Numbered from the stretch's first letter, positions 31,995 through 40,484 are shown. The stretch: 64,000 bases of DNA from Variovorax boronicumulans (GCF_029892485.1 NZ_JARXVG010000009.1:232583-296582); one strand, 5' to 3'. A program made the numbers and translations. Notes: generated from the sequence alone by a model not told the origin.

Positions 31995-34330
31995 CAGCGG
32001 CCTGCCTTGCTGCCGGCAACGGCAACGCCCAGCCGTGCCGCGTTGAGAACCACCACGAGCGAGCTCGCCGCCATGCCCAGGCCCGCAAGCCACGCCGGCA
32101 GCCAGCCCGCGACGGCGAGCGGCACGCACAGCGCGTTGTAGCCGGCCGACCAGAACAGGTTCTGCCGCACCACGCGCAGCGTCTTGCGGGCCTGCGCGAT
32201 GGCCTCCGGAATGCTTGCGAGCCTGTCGCCCGGCACGACGAAATCGGCGCGCGCACGCGACAGCGGCACGGAGCGGCCGAAGGCGAACGAGGCGTTCGCG
32301 CGTGCCAGCGAGGGGCCGTCGTTGAGCCCGTCGCCCACCATCGCGATCTGGCGGCCCTCGGCCTGCAGGCGCCAGAGCACGGCCAGCTTGTCTTCGGGCG
32401 TGCAGCCGCCCTCTGCGAAGTCGATGCCGGCGCGCGCGCCGATCTCCTTGGCGGCGCTGTCGCGGTCGCCCGAGAGCAGCCGCACCGTCAGGCCCTGTGC
32501 ACGCAATGCGGCCACCGCGGCAGCGGCGTCGGGGCGGAGTTCTTCGGCCAGCACGAAGCTGGCGACCCATCCCTGGTCGTCGGAAAGATGGACCTGTGCC
32601 GTGTCGACATCCAGCGGCTTCACGTTGCAGAAGGTCGATGAGCCCAGGCGCGTGCGCCTGTCTGTCCGAGCGCTCGCACGTGGACGATGCATCGAACCCT
32701 CGAGCCCAAGCCCGGCCGTCTCGGTGGTCCGTTCCACGGTCCAGTCGGGCATTGCGCGGAACTGCGCTTGCCATGCATTCACCAGCGCCCGCGCCACGGG
32801 ATGGATCGATTGCGCCGCGAGCGCCGCGGCCATCTCGAGCGCATCGCCGGGCCGCAGGCCCTGCCGGCAATAGACGCGCTCGAGGCGCGGAATGTCGCCG
32901 GTCAGCGTGCCGGTCTTGTCGAACACCACCGTGTCGACCGATGCCAGCGCCTCCAGCGCCTGCAGGTTCGATGTCAGCACACCGCCGCGCGCCAGGGCGC
33001 CGGCACTCGCGAGCATCGCGGCCGGCGTCGCGAGCGAGAGCGCACAGGGGCAGGTCACGATGAGCACCGCCACCGCAACCATCAGCGCCTTGCCCGGGTC
33101 GGCATGCCACCAGAACATCGCCGCCAGCGCCGCCGATGCGAGCACCGCGACGAGAAACGGCCGCGCCACCCGGTCGGCCAGCAGCGCGAGGCGCGGCTTG
33201 CGCGAGGCGGCGCTTTCCATCAGCCGCACGATCTGCGCGAAGCGCGTGCCCTCGCCCACCGATTCGATGCGCACCTGCACCACAGCGGAGAGGTTGTGGC
33301 TGCCGGCCAGCACGCGGCTGCCGCAGGGGCGCGGCACGGGGCGGGATTCGCCGGTCAGCAGGGCCTCGTCGGCGCTGGTGTCGCCTTCCGTCACCATGCC
33401 GTCGGCCGGAAAGGCCTCGCCCGGGCGCACGCGCACCACTTCGCCGACGGCGAGCCGCCGCACGGCCACGCGGGTCCAGCTGCCATCGGGTGCGAGGCGG
33501 TCGATGCTGTCGGGCAGCCGGTTCATCAGCGCCTCGAGGGCGCCCGCGGTGCGGTCGCGCAGGCGTGCCTCGAACCAGCGGCCGGTCAACAGGAAGAAGA
33601 CGAACATGGCCAGCGAGTCGAAATAGACCTCGTGGCCGAGCGGCCCGCCCGCATCGAAGGTGGCGGCGCTGCTGACCGCGAAGGTCACGAGCACGCCCAG
33701 GGCGACCGGCAGGTCCATGCCGATGCGCCCCGCGCGCAGGTCGCGCCACGCGCTGCGAAAGAAGGGACCGCAGGAGAACAGCACCACCGGCAGCGTGAGC
33801 ACCCAGGAGGCCCAGCGCAGCAGCTGCGCGGCATCGGCCGTCATGTCGCCGGGCCGGGCGATGTAGGCCGGGTAGGCGTACATCATCACCTGCATCATGC
33901 AGAAGCCCGAGACCAGCCAGCGCCACAGCGCCATGCGCAGATCTCGCGACCGCTGCGCGCGCGCGAACTGGCTGCCGGCGGGAAGCAGCGGGTAGCCGGC
34001 AGCGGCCGAAGCCTCGAACCAGCGCGAAGGCCGCGTGGCCGCGGGCGACCACACCACGCGCGCCCGCTGGCTCCCCGCATTCACCTGCGCTTCGATCACG
34101 CCGGGCACCTTGCACAGCGCGGCTTCCACGGTGAGGGCACAGGCGGCGCAATGCATGCCCTGCACCACGACCTGCGAGGTCCACGGACCGGTGCCCGCAT
34201 CGCCCCCGGCCGCCCGGCCGAACTCCGGCCATTCGGCCGGATCGTCGAGCACCTGCCAGCGCTCGTCGGCGGCCGGTGCGGACGAGGGTTGCGAAGAAAC
34301 AGGGGAAAGCGAGGCGAGCGCAGCTTGCAT
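31994..34330 (-). CDS. ccoI: Copper-exporting P-type ATPase CcoI/FixI
   Basis: P1B-type ATPase of 778 aa. An N-terminal metal-binding domain carries GMHCAAC (Cys61, Cys64). Eight membrane spans include VTCPCALSLATP, the CPC ion site, with phosphorylation motif DKTGTLTGD, TGES actuator motif and GDGLNDGPSLA hinge. CcoI supplies copper for the cbb3 CuB centre. A stretch of about 20 Arg-rich residues in the nucleotide-binding part (RPRASARTDRRTR) looks like an unusual insertion. It is upstream of ccoS and the structural genes, the reverse of the commonest order (ccoNOQP-GHIS). The box at 34366-34379 lies 42 bases before its start. Confidence 0.94.
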   Translation of the reverse strand: MQAALASLSPVSSQPSSAPAADERWQVLDDPAEWPEFGRAAGGDAGTGPWTSQVVVQGMHCAACALTVEAALCKVPGVIEAQVNAGSQRARVVWSPAATRPSRWFEASAAAGYPLLPAGSQFARAQRSRDLRMALWRWLVSGFCMMQVMMYAYPAYIARPGDMTADAAQLLRWASWVLTLPVVLFSCGPFFRSAWRDLRAGRIGMDLPVALGVLVTFAVSSAATFDAGGPLGHEVYFDSLAMFVFFLLTGRWFEARLRDRTAGALEALMNRLPDSIDRLAPDGSWTRVAVRRLAVGEVVRVRPGEAFPADGMVTEGDTSADEALLTGESRPVPRPCGSRVLAGSHNLSAVVQVRIESVGEGTRFAQIVRLMESAASRKPRLALLADRVARPFLVAVLASAALAAMFWWHADPGKALMVAVAVLIVTCPCALSLATPAAMLASAGALARGGVLTSNLQALEALASVDTVVFDKTGTLTGDIPRLERVYCRQGLRPGDALEMAAALAAQSIHPVARALVNAWQAQFRAMPDWTVERTTETAGLGLEGSMHRPRASARTDRRTRLGSSTFCNVKPLDVDTAQVHLSDDQGWVASFVLAEELRPDAAAAVAALRAQGLTVRLLSGDRDSAAKEIGARAGIDFAEGGCTPEDKLAVLWRLQAEGRQIAMVGDGLNDGPSLARANASFAFGRSVPLSRARADFVVPGDRLASIPEAIAQARKTLRVVRQNLFWSAGYNALCVPLAVAGWLPAWLAGLGMAASSLVVVLNAARLGVAVAGSKAGR

Positions 34331-34365
34331 CGAAGCGAGGCTAAGGGCCGCCCTCGCCCTGCCCT

Positions 34366-34379
34366 TTGATCTGCATCAA
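34366..34379. promoter_or_regulatory. Perfect Fnr/Anr-consensus box between ccoI and usp
   Basis: TTGATCTGCATCAA, exact TTGAT-N4-ATCAA. It is centred about 61 bases before the usp ATG (34434, plus strand) and 42 bases before the ccoI ATG (34330, minus strand); it fits the geometry of the usp gene best and may serve both. Confidence 0.75.
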
Positions 34380-34433
34380 CGTCCGGGGCCGCGGCCTGCC
34401 TAAGCTCTTCGCACACCTTCCAGGAGAAGCTTC

Positions 34434-34877
34434 ATGTTCAAACGCATCCTCGTCGCCACTGACGGTTCCACGCTCTCCAAAAAAGCCGTCACCAGCGCGA
34501 TCGCGCTGGCCGCCCAGAACGATGCCGACCTGGTGGCCCTCAACGTGATCCCGCGCTATCCGCGCAGCTACTTCGAGGGCTCGATGACCTTTTCGCCGGA
34601 AGACATCGGCCGCGTCGAGAAGCAGTGGGCAGAGAAAGCACAGGCGATGCTCGACACCGTGAGCGCACGCGCCAGGGAGAGCGGCGTGCGGATCAAGACG
34701 GCCACAGCCAACTCGGACCTCGTGGCGGAATCGATCATCTCGGCGGCCCGGAAGCACAAGAGCGACCTGATCGTGATGGCATCGCACGGGCGCAAGGGCA
34801 TCAAGCGGCTGCTGCTGGGGAGCGAGACGCAGCACGTGCTGGCGCATTCGACGCTGCCGGTGCTGGTGCTTCGGTAA
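34434..34877 (+). CDS. Universal stress protein (UspA family)
   Basis: 147 aa, single domain. It opens MFKRILVATDGSTLSKKAVTSAIALA and ends with the nucleotide-binding segment MASHGRKGIKRLLLGSETQHVL and LPVLVLR. AGGAGA precedes the ATG. It is divergent from ccoI and preceded by a perfect TTGAT-N4-ATCAA box. A G+C-rich inverted repeat follows the stop. Confidence 0.93.
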   Translation: MFKRILVATDGSTLSKKAVTSAIALAAQNDADLVALNVIPRYPRSYFEGSMTFSPEDIGRVEKQWAEKAQAMLDTVSARARESGVRIKTATANSDLVAESIISAARKHKSDLIVMASHGRKGIKRLLLGSETQHVLAHSTLPVLVLR

Positions 34878-34881
34878 CGAC

Positions 34882-34918
34882 GCTCCCGGTGGGCTAGGCC
34901 GCGAAGCCGGGCGGGAGC
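34882..34918 (+). terminator. Possible transcription terminator after usp
   Basis: GCTCCCG (34882-34888) pairs with CGGGAGC (34912-34918) around a loop that can itself fold. The stem lies five bases after the usp stop, but there is no U-rich run behind it, so an intrinsic terminator is uncertain. Confidence 0.35.
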
Positions 34919-34954
34919 CCAAAAGCGCCACTTCGCTCTGCAGTGGCAGAAAAC

Positions 34955-34990
34955 CATCCTGACGCCATCCATATGGATGGTGGTAGGATG
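34955..34990. promoter_or_regulatory. Four-half-site symmetrical operator upstream of the ribbon-helix-helix gene
   Basis: CATCC occurs at 34955-34959 and 34966-34970, and its inverse GGATG at 34975-34979 and 34986-34990. The array is symmetric about 34972.5 with 6-4-6 spacing and about 11 bases per half-site repeat, one turn of DNA. The central part CCATCCATATGGATGG is a perfect 16-bp palindrome. A fifth CATCC (34999-35003) lies just inside the gene. This is the pattern expected for two ribbon-helix-helix dimers bound side by side, so autoregulation is likely. Confidence 0.65.
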
Positions 34991-34994
34991 CCAC

Positions 34995-35420
34995 ATGCCA
35001 TCCAAATCCCCGCCGTCACCCGTCATCGCCAAGACCCCGGAGTCCGAGAAGATCACCGTCAACATGGGCTTCGTCGATCTGGGGCACATCGACCTGCTCG
35101 TGGCGGAGGGCTTCTATTCGAATCGCACGGACTTCATCCGCACGGCTGTTCGCACGCATCTGGCCTCCCATGCCGACGTGCTGCGCCAGGCGGCGTCGCG
35201 CAAGATGCTGGTGCTGGGGCTCCAGAGCTTCTCGGCGGCAGACCTGGAGGCCGTGCGTGCCGCGGGCCAGACGCTCCAGATCCGCGTGCTGGGTCTTGCA
35301 GTCATTGCGCCCGACGTCAGCGCAGCGCTCGCGCGGGCCACCATCGACTCGCTCACCGTGCTCGGCGCGCTTCATGCGTCGCCAGAGGTCAAGGCTGCGC
35401 TGGCAGGGCGCATCCGATGA
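34995..35420 (+). CDS. Ribbon-helix-helix (CopG-like) transcriptional regulator
   Basis: 141 aa. After a polar lead of about 17 residues, EKITVNMGFVDLGHIDLLVAEG forms the beta strand and first helix of an RHH fold, and NRTDFIRTAVRTHL the second helix. The C-terminal half (about residues 60-141) is an extra domain of unknown function rich in Leu and Ala. Start 34995 is preferred; an in-frame ATG at 34977 lies inside the operator palindrome. The stop overlaps an ATG in frame with the esterase gene (ATGA), so both may be one operon. RHH proteins of this size next to PHB-depolymerase-like esterases recur in related bacteria as I recall. Confidence 0.82.
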   Translation: MPSKSPPSPVIAKTPESEKITVNMGFVDLGHIDLLVAEGFYSNRTDFIRTAVRTHLASHADVLRQAASRKMLVLGLQSFSAADLEAVRAAGQTLQIRVLGLAVIAPDVSAALARATIDSLTVLGALHASPEVKAALAGRIR

Positions 35421-35464
35421 CTCGCCAACCCACCGATCCACCGTTTACCCGGGCCATCACATCC

Positions 35465-36577
35465 ATGAATCCACTTTTCGCGGGCCTCATGAAGGAGGCT
35501 GCCCACCTCACGCGCAACGGTCGCCTGTCCGAGGCCACCGACGCGATCCAGCGCGCCTTGCGCGGCGGGGTCGAGCCACCGCCGGCATCGCCTGTCGCAT
35601 CGAAGCCGACGCTGGCCGAAACAGACGTGATCGACGTCGAGACGCGGGTGATCGAGACCGAGCCAGACACACACGAAACACCCGTGACGCCCGAGGCCCC
35701 CTCCCCGCGCGAACCGGCCACCACCGCCCAATGGACCAAGGGCAGCTTCGCGCACCAGGGCCGGTCCATCGACTACATGCTCTTCGTGCCGGCGGAAGTG
35801 CCCGGGCAGCCCGTGGCACCGCGACCGCTGGTCGTGATGCTCCACGGTTGTACCCAGGGTGCGGCGGACTTCGCGGCGGGCACGCGCATGAACGAGCACG
35901 CGCGCGAACATGGGGCCATCGTGCTCTACCCCGAACAGGCGCAGCGGGCCCACGGCCAGAAATGCTGGAACTGGTTCAAGTCCCAGCACCAGCAGCGCGG
36001 CCGGGGCGAACCGGGCTTGCTGGCCGCCCTCACCCAGCACGTCGTGGAGCAGCAGCAGGCGGATCGTCGCCGTGTCTATGTGGCCGGCCTGTCGGCAGGC
36101 GGGGCGATGGCGGACGTCCTGGGCCATTGCTATCCCGATATCTACGCCGCGATTGGCGTGCACTCGGGGCTTCCGCACGGCGCCGCGCACGACATGATGT
36201 CGGCGCTGAGCGTCATGAAAACCGGGGCGTCGCCTGCGCGTCCCGATGCGGACGCGACCTTGCGGCCCACCATCGTTTTTCATGGCGATGCGGACACGAC
36301 CGTCCATGCAAGCAACGGGCTGGCCGTCCTGGCGGGTGCGGCCCCGGGAGAGGTCTCCGAAGGTCGATCTCCGTCGGGGCGTCGCTTCACGCGAACGCTC
36401 TATCCCGCATCCGCCGCCCGTGGCGATGCCGAGCACTGGCGTCTTCACGCCGCAGGCCATGCCTGGTCGGGCGGCAGCGCGCAAGGCAGCTATACACAGC
36501 CCGACGGCGTCGATGCCAGCCGCGAGATGCTCCGGTTCTTCCTGGCCCATCGGCTGGACGACGCCGCGCAAGGATGA
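35465..36577 (+). CDS. PHB-depolymerase-family esterase
   Basis: Alpha/beta hydrolase, 370 aa. An N-terminal helical lead (MNPLFAGLMKEAAHLTRNGRLSEA cut into parts) and a Pro/Thr/Glu-rich linker to about residue 90 precede the catalytic domain. That domain has the oxyanion region VVMLHGCTQGAADFA, the lipase box GLSAGGAM with the catalytic Ser, and a late His in AAGHAWSGG. The family is LpqC/PHB depolymerase, acting on short-chain polyesters or other esters; no signal peptide is seen, so the substrate may be intracellular. The start could also be ATG 35417, which overlaps the stop of the regulator gene; the N-terminus at 35465 resembles relatives better. Confidence 0.85.
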   Translation: MNPLFAGLMKEAAHLTRNGRLSEATDAIQRALRGGVEPPPASPVASKPTLAETDVIDVETRVIETEPDTHETPVTPEAPSPREPATTAQWTKGSFAHQGRSIDYMLFVPAEVPGQPVAPRPLVVMLHGCTQGAADFAAGTRMNEHAREHGAIVLYPEQAQRAHGQKCWNWFKSQHQQRGRGEPGLLAALTQHVVEQQQADRRRVYVAGLSAGGAMADVLGHCYPDIYAAIGVHSGLPHGAAHDMMSALSVMKTGASPARPDADATLRPTIVFHGDADTTVHASNGLAVLAGAAPGEVSEGRSPSGRRFTRTLYPASAARGDAEHWRLHAAGHAWSGGSAQGSYTQPDGVDASREMLRFFLAHRLDDAAQG

Positions 36578-36670
36578 GCCGGGACACCGCCCTGCTTTTC
36601 CGATGTCGTCCGACAGCCACGCACGGCCGGCGGTGCGATGGTTCGGCCCTCACATTTCCGGAGGAAGCCT

Positions 36671-36928
36671 ATGCCGATGGATTTTCTCGCCAGCATCGAA
36701 GAGGCCTCGTTCCCTCTGGCGGTGCGCGATGAAGCCGACATTCATTGCGCGGCCGTCCTTCATGCGGCGCAGCTCGTCGAGGCCATGCTGCCGCCGGCCC
36801 GGAGCGAACCGGGGTCGCGCGTTGCCATCATCCTCAGGATCACGCCGCTCGGCCGCGCCAGGTTGAACTCGAGCGCGCCGGCAGGCGAGCGACGACGCGC
36901 GATGTCCCAGGTCGAGACGCCCTCCTGA
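36671..36928 (+). CDS. Small protein of unknown function before ligD
   Basis: 85 aa. ATG 36671 has a good GGAGG site six to ten bases upstream. The protein has an acidic helical first half (FLASIEEASFPLAVRDEADIHCAAVLHAAQLVEAML) and a basic tail with LRITPLGRARL, which loosely recalls winged-helix C-termini. No family is recognised. It lies 45 bases before ligD on the same strand and may be cotranscribed. Confidence 0.6.
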   Translation: MPMDFLASIEEASFPLAVRDEADIHCAAVLHAAQLVEAMLPPARSEPGSRVAIILRITPLGRARLNSSAPAGERRRAMSQVETPS

Positions 36929-36973
36929 AACCGCCGTTTCGCTCGCTGCAGCATCTGGAGGAAAGAGGAACCG

Positions 36974-39505
36974 ATGGCCAAGGGCGACGCGCTTTCGACC
37001 TACAAGTCCAAACGAAACTTCGCGGTGACGGCGGAGCCGGCCGAAGGCGGCCGGCCGAGCCCGCATGCGCTCACGTTCGTGGTGCAGAAACACGCGGCAT
37101 CGCGGCTGCACTACGACTTCCGGCTCGAGCTCGACGGGGTGATGGTCTCGTGGGCAGTGCCCAAGGGGCCCAGCTTCGACCCGAAGGAAAAGCGCATGGC
37201 CATCCACGTGGAAGACCATCCGATTTCCTATTCCTCCTTCGAAGGCACGATCCCGCCGAAGCAGTACGGCGCGGGCACCGTCATCGTCTGGGACAACGGC
37301 ACGTGGGAGCCGGTCGGCGATCCGCGTGCGGGCCTGGCCGCCGGCAAGCTGGTGTTCCGGCTGCATGGACAGAAGCTCCAGGGCCTGTGGGAGCTGGTCA
37401 ATATCGCCAAGGGCGGCGAGCGGCAGGAGCCATGGCTCCTGTTCAAGAAGAAGGACGAGCACGCGCGCGCGCACGCCGACTACGACGTGGTCACCGCCCT
37501 GCCCGACAGCGTGATCGCCAAGCCGATCGCCGCGCCCCCTCCCCGTGTTCCTGCTCCCGCAAGGAAGTCCAGGCCGCTCGGCGCCGGCCGCAAGACGGCG
37601 CTGCCGGCCGAGATCAAGCCGCAACTCGCGACCTTGGCGGCGGGCGTCCCCTCCGTCGGCGAGTGGCTCTATGAAATCAAGTTCGACGGCTATCGGCTGA
37701 TGGCACGGCTCGACAAGGGCAAGGTCGCGCTGATGACGCGCGGCGGCCACGACTGGGCGGCGAAGATGCCGGCGCTGGCCGCCGAACTCGGCAAGCTCGG
37801 CCTTCGCGCTTCCTTCCTGGACGGGGAAATCGTGGTGCTGGGCCCCAGCGGCGCGCCGGATTTCAACGCCTTGCAGAACGCCTTCGAGCGCAGCCGGGGC
37901 GCCGAGCGCATCGTCTTCTTCGTGTTCGATGCGCCCTTCTTCGAAGGCCACGACCTCCGGCAGGTGCCGCTGCGGGAGCGGCGGGAACTGCTCAAGGAGT
38001 TTTTCGCCAGCAAGGCCAGCGAGCATGTGAGGTTCAGCGCCGACTTCGAAGCCGACCCGGCCTCGCTCCTGCGCTCCGCCTGCCAGATGCAGATGGAAGG
38101 CGTGATCGCCAAGCGCGCCGACGCGCCCTACGTCTCCCGCCGCAGCGAGACCTGGCTGAAGCTCAAGTGCAAGCTGCGCCAGGAGTTCGTCATCTGCGGA
38201 TACACCGACCGCACCGACGAGAGCGACCAGGTCGGCAGCCTGCTCCTGGGCATCCACGATGCATCCGGAAAACTGGCTTCGGTGGGCAGCGTAGGCACGG
38301 GCTGGAATGCGGAAGAAGCGCGCGAAATCAAGCAGAAGCTGTTGCCGCTCGAGGCTCCGAGCCCGCCTTTCTCGAAGGGCGCTTCGAAGCCGGGCCGGTG
38401 GTCCAGGCGCAGGGCGGCCAGCGAGCACTGGGTGAAACCGCAGCTCCTGGCCGAAGTGAGCTTTGCGGCATGGACGCCCGACGACCAGATACGCCACGCC
38501 TCCTTCATCGGGCTGCGCGACGACAAGCCCGCGAAGGTCATCGTGCGAGAGCGGCCCAAGGCGGTCGGTGCGCCAACGTCCGCGGCAAACACCAGGAAGG
38601 CGGCGGCAGCCTCCGCGCCGGGCGCATCGATCAAGGTGACCCACGGCGACAGGGTCATCGATGCCGCCACGGGCGTCACCAAGCTGGACCTGGTGCGCTA
38701 CTACGACTCCATCGCCGAATTCATCCTGCCGCACCTGAAGGGCCGCCCCTGCTCCCTGGTGCGCGGCCCCACGGGCGTGACCGGCGAGCTGTTCTTCCAG
38801 AAGCACGGCGAGAAGATCGGCATTCCCGGCATCACCGAACTGCCCGAAAGCCTGTGGCCGAACCATGCGTCCCTGCTCGAGATCGGCAACGCCAGGGCGC
38901 TCGCCGGCGCGGCGCAGATGAACGTGATCGAGTTCCATACCTGGAACTCGTCGGCCCGGAACATCGACAAGCCCGACCGGATGATCTTCGACCTCGACCC
39001 CGGGGAAGGCACGGGCTGGGAGCAGGTCCAGGAAGCGGCCACGCTGGTGCGCGCGATGCTCGAAGCCATCGGCCTGCAGGCCTGGCTCAAGACCAGCGGC
39101 GGCAAGGGCCTGCACGTGGTGGTGCCGCTGGCGCCGCGGTACGACTACGACACCGTCAAGGGGTTTTCGCAGGCCATCGTCCAGCATCTGGCACGGACCA
39201 TTCCTTCGCGCTTCGTGGCCAGGAGCGGGCCGGCCAACCGCGTGGGGAAGCTGTTCGTGGACTACCTGCGCAACGGCCATGGCGCGACGACGGCCGCCGC
39301 CTTCTCCGCACGCGCGAGGCCGGGGCTGGGCGTCTCGATGCCGATCGCATGGGACGACCTGGCCTCCATCCAGAGCGGATCGCAATGGAACGTCCGGACA
39401 GCGCGCGAATACCTGTCCTTCCAGACCGTGGACCCGTGGGCCGGCTACTGGAAGAAACGCCAGGGGCTGGCCGAGCCGATGAAGCGGCTGGGGTACAGGA
39501 AATAG
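36974..39505 (+). CDS. ligD: Multidomain DNA ligase D
   Basis: 843 aa, the bacterial end-joining ligase with three parts in the order phosphoesterase, ligase, polymerase. The 3'-phosphoesterase (about 1-190) includes HAASRLHYDFRLELDG and the HVEDHP metal site. The ATP ligase (about 215-535) has KFDGYR with nucleophile Lys236 and the later EGVIAKR motif. The primase-like polymerase (about 560-843) has DLDPGEG with its acidic metal ligands and SGGKGLHVVVPL. It joins broken ends together with Ku. No ku gene is in this window, so it must lie elsewhere or be absent. GGAGGA precedes the ATG. Confidence 0.96.
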   Translation: MAKGDALSTYKSKRNFAVTAEPAEGGRPSPHALTFVVQKHAASRLHYDFRLELDGVMVSWAVPKGPSFDPKEKRMAIHVEDHPISYSSFEGTIPPKQYGAGTVIVWDNGTWEPVGDPRAGLAAGKLVFRLHGQKLQGLWELVNIAKGGERQEPWLLFKKKDEHARAHADYDVVTALPDSVIAKPIAAPPPRVPAPARKSRPLGAGRKTALPAEIKPQLATLAAGVPSVGEWLYEIKFDGYRLMARLDKGKVALMTRGGHDWAAKMPALAAELGKLGLRASFLDGEIVVLGPSGAPDFNALQNAFERSRGAERIVFFVFDAPFFEGHDLRQVPLRERRELLKEFFASKASEHVRFSADFEADPASLLRSACQMQMEGVIAKRADAPYVSRRSETWLKLKCKLRQEFVICGYTDRTDESDQVGSLLLGIHDASGKLASVGSVGTGWNAEEAREIKQKLLPLEAPSPPFSKGASKPGRWSRRRAASEHWVKPQLLAEVSFAAWTPDDQIRHASFIGLRDDKPAKVIVRERPKAVGAPTSAANTRKAAAASAPGASIKVTHGDRVIDAATGVTKLDLVRYYDSIAEFILPHLKGRPCSLVRGPTGVTGELFFQKHGEKIGIPGITELPESLWPNHASLLEIGNARALAGAAQMNVIEFHTWNSSARNIDKPDRMIFDLDPGEGTGWEQVQEAATLVRAMLEAIGLQAWLKTSGGKGLHVVVPLAPRYDYDTVKGFSQAIVQHLARTIPSRFVARSGPANRVGKLFVDYLRNGHGATTAAAFSARARPGLGVSMPIAWDDLASIQSGSQWNVRTAREYLSFQTVDPWAGYWKKRQGLAEPMKRLGYRK

Positions 39506-39632
39506 CCGGTGGCATCCCACGGCCAGCCCGCCGACGCGCTCGCAGGAACTCCATGAAGTCCTTCTCGCGGCGCTGGCCGACGCACTGCCTGAACGCCCGC
39601 GCACATCTTCTGCGCCAGGAGCAATTTCAGCC

Positions 39633-40070
39633 ATGGACCGTCTGTTCGCATCGTTCGCCAACAAGATTGCGCATATTGCAGGAAGCCCCTTCACCTTCCT
39701 GGTGTGCGTGGCCGTCGTCATCGCCTGGGCGGTGGCGGGGCCCTTCTTCGGCTTCTCTGAAACCTGGCAGCTGGTCATCAACACCGGCACCACCATCGTC
39801 ACTTTCCTCATGGTGTTCCTGATTCAGAACACGCAGAACCGCGATGGCGTCGCGCTGCAGACGAAGCTGGACGAATTGATCCGCTCCTCGAACGCGCAGA
39901 ACGAATTCATGGGCATCGAGAAGCTCACCGACCGGGAACTGATCGCGCTTCACGAGCGCTGCGAGGCCGCGGCGAAGACCAGCCACGCCACGCTCGAACG
40001 GACCCGCGCCGAGCGCCGCAGGCGCGGGCACGGGACCGACGATGCGGACAAGGGCAAGGACAAGGACTGA
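39633..40070 (+). CDS. Low-affinity iron permease-family membrane protein
   Basis: 145 aa with two membrane spans (about 18-37, FTFLVCVAVVIAWAVAGP, and 45-65, WQLVINTGTTIVTFLMVFLIQ) followed by the NTQNRDG motif, which is characteristic of the short bacterial relatives of yeast Fet4. The C-terminal half is soluble, with KLDELI, a coiled-coil stretch and a highly charged end. AGGAG precedes the ATG. The name comes from family similarity; iron transport by such a short protein is not established. Confidence 0.85.
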   Translation: MDRLFASFANKIAHIAGSPFTFLVCVAVVIAWAVAGPFFGFSETWQLVINTGTTIVTFLMVFLIQNTQNRDGVALQTKLDELIRSSNAQNEFMGIEKLTDRELIALHERCEAAAKTSHATLERTRAERRRRGHGTDDADKGKDKD

Positions 40071-40175
40071 CAACGCCCGAGGCGGACGGGACAAGGTTCG
40101 GCCAGGGGCCAGATCAGGGAATCAGATTCAGGGCCGCCTCCCGGGCGGTTCGTTGACATGCATGGAGCGAGCGAC

Positions 40176-40433
40176 ATGGATCCTAAACAACACCGCAAGC
40201 AAGGCGCCCTCGGCCGCCGTCTGATGTGGACCCTGCTGGCGGCCATCGCGGTCGCCGTCGTCATGGTGCTGTTCTTCTACGGCATCAGGGAACCCGAGAA
40301 GGGACCGGGCAACCTTCCACCGAGCGGCGGCTCGGCGCCCCACTCGGCAGCGCCCGCGCCGCGCTTTGCATCCCTTCCACACGACGGCGCATTCGGGCGC
40401 ACCTTGGCGGCGCTGGACTACAAGAGGCTGTGA
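40176..40433 (+). CDS. Small single-span membrane protein
   Basis: 85 aa, basic N-terminus (MDPKQHRKQGALGRRL), one hydrophobic span (about 17-38, MWTLLAAIAVAVVMVLFFYG) and a periplasmic Pro/Ser/Gly-rich tail. ATG 40176 has GGAG nine bases upstream and is preferred to the in-frame ATG at 40158. I do not recognise the family. Confidence 0.55.
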   Translation: MDPKQHRKQGALGRRLMWTLLAAIAVAVVMVLFFYGIREPEKGPGNLPPSGGSAPHSAAPAPRFASLPHDGAFGRTLAALDYKRL

Positions 40434-40484
40434 GCGGGCCACTAGATTCGTGGCGCCGTGCACAGACACCCTTGAAAGAAACCG

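Noticed and set aside
34977..34994. In-frame ATG extension of the ribbon-helix-helix gene
   Set aside because: It lies within the operator palindrome; ATG 34995 leaves the operator free.
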